The position numbers and the translations under genes were made by a program. A stretch of 40,154 nucleotides of DNA from Bacteroidota bacterium (GTDB lineage Bacteria; Bacteroidota; Bacteroidia; Chitinophagales; JADIYW01): NCBI GenBank assembly GCA_020436225.1, contig JAGQYE010000039.1:1-40154 (forward strand), given 5' to 3'. Below are positions 1 to 8,279 of this stretch, piece after piece. How positions within the stretch are numbered: the first letter of the stretch is position 1; each line of letters begins with the position of its first letter. The notes beneath the pieces are model-generated. The model was not told the origin of the DNA. It worked only from the letters and a program-made list of their open reading frames with translations, and ran no database searches.

Positions 1-1164
1 ATCTTTATACAGCAAATATTTTTTTCGTATTGCTTTGAATTTAGCAATGTCGGTTTTCCAACTTGATTTTATTTCTTTCTCACATAACCCATTTTTAATT
101 TGATTTTGAAGCAAATCGTTTCCACTTAGTTTATTGAAAAAGTCATTGAAGAAATGTGTTTTATCGTTGGTTTGTTTGTAGGCATCCAATAAATATTTTA
201 GAGTAAATTTTTGTTGCTGTAATTTTTTTAAATTCAAAGAACTCAAATCAAAACCAAAACATTTCTTATTTAATAATGGTGGATTTTTTGCTCCTTCAAC
301 TGATTTCGGAGTAAACGAATAGGACAACTTATTGCTAAATGTATTGCTACCATAAAGTTGAAATGGTTTATCTGTTCCTCTTCCTAAACTAATATTGTTT
401 GTGCCTTCAAAAAAACACAAACTCGGATACAAATAAATGGATTGCATATTGGGCAAATTCGGTGAAGGTTTTATTGGCAACGAATAAAAAATGGTGTGGT
501 CGTAATCCGAACATTTTATAATAGTCAAATTACATTGAACTTTGTTTTCCAGCCACTTTTCGCCATTGAGCATTAGTGCATATTCGCCAATGGTCATTCC
601 ATAAACCACCGGAATTTCTTGCATGCCAACAAAACTTTTAAATTTGTTTGTTAATGTTGGTCCGTCCACATAATGTCCGTTTGGATTTGGTCTGTCCAAC
701 ACAATTAAAGGCTTGTTGTTTTCTGCACAAGCTTCCATAGCATATTGCAATGTGGAAATATAAGTATAGAAACGCACGCCGACGTCTTGGATATCAAACA
801 CAAGAACATCTAAATGTTGCAGTTGCTCAGGTTTTGGTTTTTTATTATCGCCATACAAAGAAATAATTTTGGTATTTGTTTTTTTGTCAACTCCATTTTC
901 AATATGTTCACCTGCATCTGCAGTTCCTCGAAAACCATGTTCAGGCGCAAACACAACTTCCACATCAACACCTAAACTCAATAAAGTATCTAACAAATGT
1001 GTGTTGCCAATAACAGATGTTTGGTTAACCACCAAACCAACTTTTTTATTTTTTAATAAAGGAAGATATTGCTGAATATGCTCGGCGCCAACTTGAATAT
1101 TTTTCGAAATAGAAGAAAAACTAAACGCATTTAGTACAATGCAAAAAATCAAAACTTTTTTCAT
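1..1164 (-). CDS. namZ: NamZ-type exo-beta-N-acetylmuramidase (DUF1343), C-terminus cut by window edge
   Basis: The reading frame runs open for 388 codons from ATG at 1164 to the window edge, so only the last residues or short tail should be missing (the family is about 400 residues). The first 20 or so residues form a signal peptide (MKK followed by a hydrophobic run). Family hallmarks are visible: GLVVNQTSV, EHGFRG near residue 80, DIQDVGVRFYTY, LDRPNPNG, and YPSLCFFEGTNISLGRGTD. DUF1343 proteins of this type remove N-acetylmuramic acid from the non-reducing ends of peptidoglycan fragments and act in the periplasm or outside, in wall recycling or scavenging. The gene is divergent from the permease at 1251. 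The family assignment is firm; the exact enzyme activity is inferred from the NamZ homologue. Confidence 0.88.
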   Translation of the reverse strand, partial: MKKVLIFCIVLNAFSFSSISKNIQVGAEHIQQYLPLLKNKKVGLVVNQTSVIGNTHLLDTLLSLGVDVEVVFAPEHGFRGTADAGEHIENGVDKKTNTKIISLYGDNKKPKPEQLQHLDVLVFDIQDVGVRFYTYISTLQYAMEACAENNKPLIVLDRPNPNGHYVDGPTLTNKFKSFVGMQEIPVVYGMTIGEYALMLNGEKWLENKVQCNLTIIKCSDYDHTIFYSLPIKPSPNLPNMQSIYLYPSLCFFEGTNNISLGRGTDKPFQLYGSNTFSNKLSYSFTPKSVEGAKNPPLLNKKCFGFDLSSLNLKKLQQQKFTLKYLLDAYKQTNDKTHFFNDFFNKLSGNDLLQNQIKNGLCEKEIKSSWKTDIAKFKAIRKKYLLYKD

Positions 1165-1206
1165 AAATCTACATTAACAAATATTGTGCTAAAGTTGGAA
1201 ATTCAT

Positions 1207-1238
1207 TTTGGTAATACAAAGAGAAAGAAATACTTTTG
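1207..1238 (+). promoter_or_regulatory. Bacteroidota-type promoter for the FtsX/LolE-like gene
   Basis: TTTG at 1207-1210 is followed after 20 bases by TACTTTTG at 1231-1238, matching the Bacteroidota -33 (TTTG) and -7 (TAnnTTTG) elements with normal spacing. Transcription would begin about 1243-1245, giving a leader of only some 6-8 bases before ATG 1251. It is the best complete promoter I found in the window. Confidence 0.55.
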
Positions 1239-1250
1239 ATGTGAATAAGT

Positions 1251-2483
1251 ATGAACCTCGAACTTTTTATTGCAAAGCGATTGGCATTAGGCGACAAAAA
1301 ATCTTTTTCTCGTTTTATTATTCGCATTGCTATTGTCGCTATTGCTTTAAGCGTTACGGTGATGATTGTTTCTTCGTGTATGGTTTCGGGTTTTTCTAAA
1401 GAAATTAAAGAACGCATTTTTGGCTTTTGGGGCGAAATTCATATTCTGAATTTTGATAACAGCAATTCGTTTGAATCAACGCCGATAAAGAAAGAACAAG
1501 TGTTAGTCGATAAATTGCGCAAAGCTAAAGATGTAAAAAATGTTGCTCCGTTTATTATAAAAGCCGGCATTTTAAAAACCAAAGAAGATTTTGACGGTAT
1601 TGTGTTGAAAGGAATCGACACAAGTTATGATTGGAAAAACACAAAACAGTTTTTGAAATCCGGAAATTTAATTTCTTATAAAAATGATTCTACTGCAAGT
1701 AAAGATATTTTGGTTTCGCATTCAACAGCACAAAAATTGAAATTGAAAGTAGGCGATAAGGTGATTGTTTATTTTATCCGTAAAGATTTGTCGGCACCGA
1801 TTGGAAGGCGATTGCAAGTTTGCGGCATTTATCAAACCGGATTGGAAGAATACGACAGACAATATGCATTAGTTGATATTCAATTGTTGCGCCAATTAAA
1901 CCAATGGAATGCCGGCGAAGTGGCAGGCTATGAAGTGCGCTTGCATGATATGAAACAAATGGATATTTTTAAAGATTCGGTTTATTATAAATACATCGAC
2001 CAGAAATTGAATGCGCAAACCATGAAAGAAATTAATCGAAATATTTTTGAATGGTTGGATTTAACAAAGGTAAGTGGACAATTAATTTTAGTGTTTGCTT
2101 TTTTAATTGCTGTGTTGAATATGATAACGGCATTGATTATTTTAATTATTGATCGTACCAATATGATTGGTGTTTTAAAATCTTTGGGCGCCGATAATTG
2201 GCAAATTACAAAGGTGTTTATTTATAATGCATCGTATATTATTTTAAATGGATTATTTTGGGGAAATGTAATCGGATTAGGCATTTGTTTGTTGCAACAT
2301 TTTACCGGATTTATAAAAATGAACCAAGAAAATTATTATCTGAGTGAAGCACCTATTTATTTTAATTGGTTGAGCATAATGCTAATAAATATTGGTACTT
2401 TGGTGATTTGTAGTTTGATTTTATTATTGCCAACACGATTGATAAGTCGCATTTCGCCGATGAAAGCCATTCGATTTGAATAA
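1251..2483 (+). CDS. FtsX/LolE-like ABC transporter permease
   Basis: A 410-residue inner-membrane protein with the MacB/FtsX permease layout: one membrane segment near residues 22-48, a large periplasmic domain of about 220 residues, and three segments near residues 277-300, 325-350 and 375-400. The C-terminal part, with LILVFAFLIAVLNMITAL and GVLKSLGA, is the FtsX core. Related proteins are LolC/LolE subunits of the lipoprotein-releasing complex, which move lipoproteins from the inner to the outer membrane using the ATPase LolD. No LolD-type ATPase gene is seen here, so the partner must lie elsewhere. The final stop directly abuts the stop of the convergent DUF2130 gene with no spacer. Substrate is inferred only. 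Confidence 0.85.
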   Translation: MNLELFIAKRLALGDKKSFSRFIIRIAIVAIALSVTVMIVSSCMVSGFSKEIKERIFGFWGEIHILNFDNSNSFESTPIKKEQVLVDKLRKAKDVKNVAPFIIKAGILKTKEDFDGIVLKGIDTSYDWKNTKQFLKSGNLISYKNDSTASKDILVSHSTAQKLKLKVGDKVIVYFIRKDLSAPIGRRLQVCGIYQTGLEEYDRQYALVDIQLLRQLNQWNAGEVAGYEVRLHDMKQMDIFKDSVYYKYIDQKLNAQTMKEINRNIFEWLDLTKVSGQLILVFAFLIAVLNMITALIILIIDRTNMIGVLKSLGADNWQITKVFIYNASYIILNGLFWGNVIGLGICLLQHFTGFIKMNQENYYLSEAPIYFNWLSIMLINIGTLVICSLILLLPTRLISRISPMKAIRFE

Positions 2484-3716
2484 CTATTCATCTAACAATT
2501 TAATGTCGATATTTTCTGTGCCTGCAATGCCTTCAATCGAGCCGGAAATATGCGATGAATTAAGCAAAATTTTATCTAATTGTTTTTCTCTGGCTTTCCA
2601 TAATTTTTCCATTTGTGCACGTTCGCTGTCAATAGAATGACGCATCGCCAAAAAACCTTCGCGTATGGCTTTCCATTGTTCGGTAAACTCATTTCCGGTT
2701 AAATAATCATATAGTAAATGAATTTTATCACCTTTATTTTCTTGAGCTTTGGCAACAGCATAAACTTTTAAAATAGATTGACGTAAAACGTGTGATAAGG
2801 CGCGAACTTCATGGAAAGTACAAATCCAGATGCCATTTTTTTCGCCGAATTGTTCCATATCTTTCGGCATACTTTGTGTAACGATTATAGCAATATCAGC
2901 GTTTTGTGCGCGCATATCTGTTTTGAGTTTTTCAATCCAATCGTTGGCAAAAGCAACTGTGCGTTTACTTTCATAAATTATTTTTCCGCAAACCTGACCA
3001 AAATTATTTCTAACGATTTGAACACAATCAGCTCCACGAACGCCTTTGCCAACTTCTTCTATTACATCAAACGGAAAAGCTTCTTTTAATAAAGCTTCTA
3101 ATGCCAATTCTTGCACTTCGCCTTGTAATTGCATGCTGCCTTGTGTGGCTTTGCGTTGTGCATCTTCTAAGGCTTTTTGTGTTTGTTCTAATTTTTTTTC
3201 GTATTCTCTAAATCGCAAGTCGTTTTTTTCTTGCTCTTGTTTGATGATTTTTTGTTCTAAGGTTTCGCGTTCTTCTTTTAATTTTCGTTGTAATTGCAAT
3301 TCTAATTCTTGTTCTTTCTCTTTTAGTTGTTCTTCGCGCTTCAAAAAAGCTAATTCTTTTTCTTTTAATGTATTGTTTTCTTGTTTGCGTTGTACAATTT
3401 CTTCTTGCAATATTTTAATATTCGATTCAAATTCTTCTTTTATTTTTTTTGCTTGTTCTTGCGCAATTTTTTGTTTTTCTTCTTCTATTTTTTGGTCTAA
3501 ACGCTTTTGAAAAAGCTCATTTTCTTTTGCTTTTTTTTCTTCAAACGCTTGTTGTTGCTGAGCTAATTCAGTTTTTTGTTGTGCTAAAAGTTGATTCGAT
3601 TGTTGTAGTTTATTTTCGAATGCTTTTCTGTATTTTTCTTCAGCTTGATGATTCAATAATTCATCGACATCTATTGCTGTTCCACAATTCGGACATTTAA
3701 TTTTAGGATTATCCAT
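2484..3716 (-). CDS. DUF2130 protein: zinc ribbon, long coiled coil, predicted nuclease-like C-terminal domain
   Basis: A 410-residue protein in three parts. Residues 8-11 (CPNC) suggest a short N-terminal zinc ribbon, although a second CxxC pair is not evident. Residues about 25-200 are a Glu/Lys/Gln-rich coiled coil. Residues about 205-345 match the DUF2130 domain. In this domain D230 (in RGADC) followed by E249-S-K251 (in YESKRT) is the D...ExK pattern of PD-(D/E)xK phosphodiesterases, and FANDWIEKLKTDMR follows as a helix. Cytoplasmic; no signal peptide. The family is widespread but its biological role is not established. Start ATG 3716 is well placed. It is a single gene, convergent with the permease. 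Confidence 0.85.
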   Translation of the reverse strand: MDNPKIKCPNCGTAIDVDELLNHQAEEKYRKAFENKLQQSNQLLAQQKTELAQQQQAFEEKKAKENELFQKRLDQKIEEEKQKIAQEQAKKIKEEFESNIKILQEEIVQRKQENNTLKEKELAFLKREEQLKEKEQELELQLQRKLKEERETLEQKIIKQEQEKNDLRFREYEKKLEQTQKALEDAQRKATQGSMQLQGEVQELALEALLKEAFPFDVIEEVGKGVRGADCVQIVRNNFGQVCGKIIYESKRTVAFANDWIEKLKTDMRAQNADIAIIVTQSMPKDMEQFGEKNGIWICTFHEVRALSHVLRQSILKVYAVAKAQENKGDKIHLLYDYLTGNEFTEQWKAIREGFLAMRHSIDSERAQMEKLWKAREKQLDKILLNSSHISGSIEGIAGTENIDIKLLDE

Positions 3717-3854
3717 TGTTTATTTTATTAATATGAATTGTATAAAAGTACAGAAATATGTCAAAATTTTATTTGATTAAATAGACAAAAGAGAAGAATA
3801 TTGTCTTTGCTTTATTATTTTTATGTACAAATGTCAATATTTAATTTAAAGGTA

Positions 3855-3862
3855 TATTTTTG
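3855..3862 (+). promoter_or_regulatory. Candidate -7 box (TAnnTTTG) for kup
   Basis: TATTTTTG matches the Bacteroidota -7 consensus 29 bases before the kup ATG. No TTTG lies at the expected upstream spacing, so the call rests on one element. The 175-base gap between the divergent DUF2130 gene and kup holds nothing else I can name. Confidence 0.35.
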
Positions 3863-3891
3863 TACTCCTGATTTTTTATTAAAATTGTACA

Positions 3892-5853
3892 ATGTCAGAT
3901 AATCATGCTTTAGATATTCGTAAATTATCGTCTATTGGTGCGTTAATTTCTTTAGGAATTGTTTTTGGAGATATTGGAACATCACCGATTTATGTGCTTC
4001 GAGCTATAATGACTATGGCAATGGAAGGCAACCATGCTATTACTGAAAAGTTGGTATTAGGTGGCTTGTCGTGTGTATTTTGGACGTTGACCTTATCTAC
4101 CACTATAAAATATATGATATTGGCTTTAGATGTAGATAACAACGGCGAAGGTGGCATTTTTTCATTGTATGCTTTGGTGCGTAGGTACAAAGCAAAGTGG
4201 ACAATGATTCCGGCATTAATTGGCTGTGCAACTTTAATGGCTGACGGATTTATAACACCGGCTATTTCCATTTCTTCAGCCGTAGAAGGTTTAAATATTG
4301 TTTATCCGCATATAGAAACAGTGCCAATAGTTTTAATGATATTGATTGTAATTTTTATGTTTCAACAATTTGGTACTAATAAAGTAGGGAAGACATTTGG
4401 ACCTATAATGTTTATTTGGTTTACCATGATTGGAATATTAGGAACAATAGCTTTAATTGAAAATCCAATTGTATTAAAAGCAATAAATCCGATGTATGCG
4501 TTAGATTTGGTATTGCATTATCCTGGCGGTTTTTGGTTTTTGAGTGCAGTATTTTTGTGTGCTTCCGGTAGTGAGGCTTTATATTCAGATTTAGGTCATT
4601 GCGGTAAACATAATATCAGAGTAAGTTGGGGTTTTGTAAAAATTACATTATTACTATGCTATTTTGGTCAAGGTGCTTATATATTAAGCAATAAAAATTT
4701 AGATTGGCATACAGTTTCACCATTTTATTCCTTAATGCCACAATGGTTTATATATATTGGAATTGGTATCACAACAGTAGCAACAATTATAGCATCACAA
4801 GCATTAATTTCCGGTTGTTTTACATTGGTTAACGAAGCGATGAAATTAAAATTATGGCCAAATCAACGAGTTGTTTATCCTTCTTTATTACAAGGACAAA
4901 TTTATATTCCATTTATTAATTGGTTCTTGTTTTCTGGTTGTGTAACTGTTGTTTTAATCTTTAAAGAGTCTTCAAAAATGGAAGCCGCTTATGGTTTGGC
5001 AATCGCAATTAATGGTATTATGACAACAGCATTGATGGGTTATTACTATGCTGTAAAAAGAAAACCTAATTTTTTTATTTATTCTTTCTTGATATTTTTT
5101 ATATGGTTAGAGTTTACATTCTTGGTTGCCAATATGGTCAAGTTTTCTCACGGAGGATGGTTTGCTATTCTAATTGCTTGTTTTATTTTCTCTGCGATGT
5201 ATATATTTTTCTATGGCAAAAAATTGAGAAAAAAACATGTAGAGTTTGTAGAGTTCAAAGATTATATAGATGATTTAACGGATTTACAAAACGATACAAG
5301 TGTACCAAAAGAGGCAACAAATTTGGTGTATATGACCAACTCAGAAGATAGAAAATTGTTGGATTCAAATGTGGTATATTCTATTTTTAGAAAGAAACCA
5401 AAACGTGCTGATACGTATTGGTTTATACACGTAGATATTACAAACGAACCTTATGGAGCCAGTTATTCAGTTGATACAATCATTCCACAGAAATGTTTCT
5501 TCATTAATCTGAAATTTGGATTTAAAGTTGACCATAAAGTGCATGTAATGTTTACGCAGATTGTAGAAGAAATGGAAAAAAGTGGAGAGATAGATTTGTT
5601 GAGTCAATATCCTTCTTTAAGAAAACATGGCTATCCGGCAGATTTTAAATATGTCATCATGAATCCGTTGGTTTCTATCGATAATAAACTCAATCCGTTT
5701 GAGCAGTTTGTTGTTAATGTCTATAATATTATCAAGAAAATCAGTTTAACGGCGCAAGAAGATTTTGGTTTAGAGAAAACAAACTGTAGAGTTGAGAATG
5801 TTCCGATTCGCATTGCCCGTAAAGCACACATTGAATTAAAACGAGAAAATTAA
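3892..5853 (+). CDS. kup: Kup-family low-affinity potassium:proton symporter
   Basis: A 653-residue integral membrane protein of the KUP/HAK/KT family. The N-terminal signature GIVFGDIGTSPIYVLRA is near residues 23-39, GEGGIFSLYALVRR near 84-97 and GSEALYSDLGH near 225-235. About twelve membrane segments occupy residues 15-445, followed by a cytoplasmic C-terminal region of roughly 200 residues. It takes up K+ together with H+ across the inner membrane. Length is within the family range of 620-660. Single gene with its own likely promoter. Its TAA overlaps the convergent neighbour's stop by four bases: the palindrome TTAA at 5850-5853 provides both stop codons. Confidence 0.95.
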   Translation: MSDNHALDIRKLSSIGALISLGIVFGDIGTSPIYVLRAIMTMAMEGNHAITEKLVLGGLSCVFWTLTLSTTIKYMILALDVDNNGEGGIFSLYALVRRYKAKWTMIPALIGCATLMADGFITPAISISSAVEGLNIVYPHIETVPIVLMILIVIFMFQQFGTNKVGKTFGPIMFIWFTMIGILGTIALIENPIVLKAINPMYALDLVLHYPGGFWFLSAVFLCASGSEALYSDLGHCGKHNIRVSWGFVKITLLLCYFGQGAYILSNKNLDWHTVSPFYSLMPQWFIYIGIGITTVATIIASQALISGCFTLVNEAMKLKLWPNQRVVYPSLLQGQIYIPFINWFLFSGCVTVVLIFKESSKMEAAYGLAIAINGIMTTALMGYYYAVKRKPNFFIYSFLIFFIWLEFTFLVANMVKFSHGGWFAILIACFIFSAMYIFFYGKKLRKKHVEFVEFKDYIDDLTDLQNDTSVPKEATNLVYMTNSEDRKLLDSNVVYSIFRKKPKRADTYWFIHVDITNEPYGASYSVDTIIPQKCFFINLKFGFKVDHKVHVMFTQIVEEMEKSGEIDLLSQYPSLRKHGYPADFKYVIMNPLVSIDNKLNPFEQFVVNVYNIIKKISLTAQEDFGLEKTNCRVENVPIRIARKAHIELKREN

Positions 5854-6560
5854 CTAATTGCTTTTATCTTTTCTGAATGCGTAAAAACAAACACGCATAA
5901 TAATAAAAAAACTAATACAATATTGGTGGAAAATACCTCGTTCAACGCACCATGCTTGAAGAATGCCAACCAACAGAAGATAAAACTACTTACGCTTGCA
6001 AATCCGGTTAATTTATTTAGCCATTTTTGTTGTTGTAAAAAATAGAAAGAAAAAAGGAGGAAAGTAGTTGCTATTGCGCTCCATTTTATCCAGGTGAAAA
6101 ATTTTAGAAGTGTTATATGGATATCATAGTAATTGTAACTATTAATAGATTGAACAAGCTCAGGAGTGTATTTTAATTTAGTTATCAATTGGTAGATTTG
6201 ATAGTTTTCAAGTGCATCTGCAAGACACATTGTTATACAGAAAATGAATGCTAAATTCATCCATTTCCATTTTTTTTCTCTTTTGATGATGATTGCAATA
6301 CAAAATAAAAGTCCGCTGTATAAGCACATAAATAAATAATCTATTGCGTTGCCCAATAACATTGAAGATTGGTAGGTTTCTACATTTTTTACGGAAAAGA
6401 AATTTATGATTTCTTGTTTGTTTTGAATAAATTCAAATGCAATAATAGGTGTAATAAATCCATTTGGTAAGTTGTCTTCAGCTTTAGGATTAACAAACAA
6501 CAATATTAATGCTGTGAACAACAAAGCAACACTTAGTATGCGCGTTATTTTATACAACAT
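5850..6560 (-). CDS. Multi-pass membrane protein of unknown function
   Basis: A 236-residue protein with about six hydrophobic segments (near residues 7-23, 70-92, 101-118, 150-175, 185-202 and 211-228). I do not recognise a named family. Visible motifs are AIDYLFMCLYSGLLF near residue 73 and ADALENYQIYQL near residue 114; a D-F-x-x-Y then D-x-x-EN pattern recurs in uncharacterised bacterial membrane proteins of this size. Its ATG is three bases after the stop of the BFN/UVR gene upstream on the same strand, so the two are probably one transcript. Its stop overlaps that of kup. Function cannot be given. Confidence 0.75.
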   Translation of the reverse strand: MLYKITRILSVALLFTALILLFVNPKAEDNLPNGFITPIIAFEFIQNKQEIINFFSVKNVETYQSSMLLGNAIDYLFMCLYSGLLFCIAIIIKREKKWKWMNLAFIFCITMCLADALENYQIYQLITKLKYTPELVQSINSYNYYDIHITLLKFFTWIKWSAIATTFLLFSFYFLQQQKWLNKLTGFASVSSFIFCWLAFFKHGALNEVFSTNIVLVFLLLCVFVFTHSEKIKAIS

Positions 6561-6563
6561 TAT

Positions 6564-7178
6564 TTATTTGTTTTGTAATTTCTTTAATTCATCTCGTAAA
6601 AATGCTGCTTTTTCATAATCTTCATTTGCAATGGCTTCGCGCATCATATTTTGTATTTCATTGAGTGTGTATGGAGAAGATTGTGCGTCTTTTGCTTCGT
6701 CTTTTATGTCTATTTTGGTTGATTTTCTTTCTACATTATCAGTATTTTCTTCTTTGTTTTCTTGTTCTTCCATCAATATAATGCCGGAATTGTTTAATAT
6801 ATTCTCATCGATGTAAAGCGGACAACCAAAACGAACGCAAAGTGCAACGGCATCAGAAGTTCGAGAATCTATCTCATATTCTTCACCATCAAAAATACAA
6901 ATCAACTTGGAATAGTAAATTCCTTCTAATAAATCGGTTATGATAACTTCACTAAGTTGAATATGAAAAGTCTCCATAACTGTCTTCAATAAATCATGAG
7001 TGAGTGGGCGAGCGGAAGACATATTTTCTATCGCTAAAGCGATTGCTTGTGCTTCGGAAACCCCAATAACTATTGGTAAACGCCTTTTGCCATTGATTTC
7101 GCCCAATACTACGGCATACGAATGATGATGCGTAAATCCTTGCGTTACGTTGATAACTTCTAATTCAACTTTTTTCAC
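6564..7178 (-). CDS. Bifunctional nuclease (BFN, DUF151) domain protein with C-terminal UVR motif
   Basis: A 204-residue cytoplasmic protein. Residues 1-128 are the BFN/DUF151 domain: VVLGEINGKRRLPIVIG, SEAQAIALAIE, RPLTHDLL and DSRTSDAVALCVRFGCPLY are all typical. After a charged linker, residues about 172-202 (MREAIANEDYEKAAFLRDEL) form a UvrB/UvrC-type helical motif that contacts partner proteins. Homologues of the BFN domain have been reported to have DNase/RNase activity, but in Bacteroidota the role is not settled. The start is GTG at 7178; no ATG lies near, and MKKVELEVINVTQG is the expected N-terminus. It lies downstream of the etf terminator and upstream of the membrane protein, which likely shares its transcript. 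Confidence 0.9.
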   Translation of the reverse strand: MKKVELEVINVTQGFTHHHSYAVVLGEINGKRRLPIVIGVSEAQAIALAIENMSSARPLTHDLLKTVMETFHIQLSEVIITDLLEGIYYSKLICIFDGEEYEIDSRTSDAVALCVRFGCPLYIDENILNNSGIILMEEQENKEENTDNVERKSTKIDIKDEAKDAQSSPYTLNEIQNMMREAIANEDYEKAAFLRDELKKLQNK

Positions 7179-7230
7179 GCAGTAAAGTTAACAAAAACAG
7201 AAATAATTTAAAGATGCTCTTTTCAACATC

Positions 7231-7265
7231 AGAAAATAAAAAAGCCACCGAAAAATCGATGGCTT
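7231..7265 (-). terminator. Rho-independent terminator after etfA
   Basis: A 10-bp stem (7242-7251 with 7256-7265, loop 7252-7255) is followed on the minus strand by a U-rich tract (7241 down to 7231). The one imperfect pair is C/A if read on the plus strand but G-U if read on the minus strand, so the hairpin is better as minus-strand RNA. It sits 44-78 bases past the etfA stop and separates etfBA from the BFN gene. Confidence 0.8.
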
Positions 7266-7269
7266 ATAT

Positions 7270-7297
7270 CTAATCACTAATCACTACTCACTGATTA
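7270..7297. repeat. Four imperfect tandem copies of a heptamer
   Basis: Reading the plus strand, CTAATCA, CTAATCA, CTACTCA and CTGATTA follow one another without gaps between the etfA stop and the terminator hairpin. The first two copies are identical and the others differ at one or two positions; a fifth, weaker copy follows. No function can be assigned. Confidence 0.6.
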
Positions 7298-7308
7298 CTG
7301 TTCTCTCA

Positions 7309-8277
7309 TTAGTGTTGACCAGCTTTTAATGCTTTCACCGCTTCTGTCAATTTTGGAACTATCTCAAATAAATCTCCAACAATTCCATAATCAGCTGCTT
7401 TGAAGAAAGGAGCTTCCGGATCTTTGTTAATTACCACAATACATTTAGATTGGTTTACACCGGCTAAATGTTGAATTGCACCAGAAATACCAATTGCAAT
7501 GTATAAATTAGGACGAATAGCAACACCTGTTTGTCCAACGTGCTCATAATGTGGTCTCCAATGTAAATCAGCAACCGGACGAGAACAAGCTGTTGTTGCA
7601 CCTAATGCTTTCGCTAAATCTTCAATAATTCCCCAATTTTCAGGTCCTTTCATACCTCTACCTGCAGAAACTACTAATTCAGCTTCAGGAAGAGGTGCGA
7701 TGTCACCTTGTTGACGAGTTACTTCTTTAACTGTTACTCGGTTAGGTGCAGCTTCTAAAGTAACGCTCTCAACTGTAGCTGTGCCTGTTCCTTTTGTTGC
7801 ACCAAATGAATTTGGAACAACAGAAACGATTTTTGTGGATGTATTTACTTTCACATAAGCAAAAGCTTTTCCGGAAAATGCTGTTTTCTTTACAACAAAA
7901 TCAGCATCTGGTAAACTTACCGCACCGGAAACGATGCCGGCTTTTAAACGAGCAGAAACAACAGGAGCTACTGCTTTTCCTGTTAATGTTTGTGAGAATA
8001 CGATAGTATCTGCATTTACTTGAGTAGCAACATCAGCAACTGCTTTTGTATATTCATTTGCATCAAAAGAATCAAATTCTTTATTGCCTGCATGCAAAAC
8101 TTTCGTTGCACCATAAACGCCTAATGCAGCTAATTCTGCATCGTCAATAGTTCCTAATGCAATTCCAACGGCATCTTTGCCAATTTGTTTTGCATACGCA
8201 GCAGCATAAGAAGTGGCTTCAAAACTTGCTTTTTTTACTTTGCCGTCTGCTATTTCTATAAAAAATAAAACTGCCAT
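7309..8277 (-). CDS. etfA: Electron transfer flavoprotein subunit alpha
   Basis: A 322-residue protein. The C-terminal FAD-binding half carries the family signature: GRGMKGPENWGIIEDLAK near residue 206, TACSRPVAD, GQTGVAIRPNLYIAIGISG near 269-287, and INKDPEAPFFKAADYGIVGD near 301 with the last residues forming the usual tail. It pairs with EtfB to carry electrons from acyl-CoA and other flavin dehydrogenases to the quinone pool through ETF:quinone oxidoreductase, or in bifurcating types to other acceptors. The gene is two bases after etfB on the same strand and ends at the terminator at 7231-7265. The length is normal and the assignment firm. Confidence 0.96.
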   Translation of the reverse strand: MAVLFFIEIADGKVKKASFEATSYAAAYAKQIGKDAVGIALGTIDDAELAALGVYGATKVLHAGNKEFDSFDANEYTKAVADVATQVNADTIVFSQTLTGKAVAPVVSARLKAGIVSGAVSLPDADFVVKKTAFSGKAFAYVKVNTSTKIVSVVPNSFGATKGTGTATVESVTLEAAPNRVTVKEVTRQQGDIAPLPEAELVVSAGRGMKGPENWGIIEDLAKALGATTACSRPVADLHWRPHYEHVGQTGVAIRPNLYIAIGISGAIQHLAGVNQSKCIVVINKDPEAPFFKAADYGIVGDLFEIVPKLTEAVKALKAGQH

Positions 8278-8279
8278 AA

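Noticed and set aside
3046-3510. 154-residue plus-strand frame rich in Ser and Cys opposite the DUF2130 gene
   Set aside because: It is the reverse reading of the Glu/Lys/Gln coiled coil, giving Ser/Phe/Cys runs; no recognisable domain, and the minus-strand protein is clearly real.
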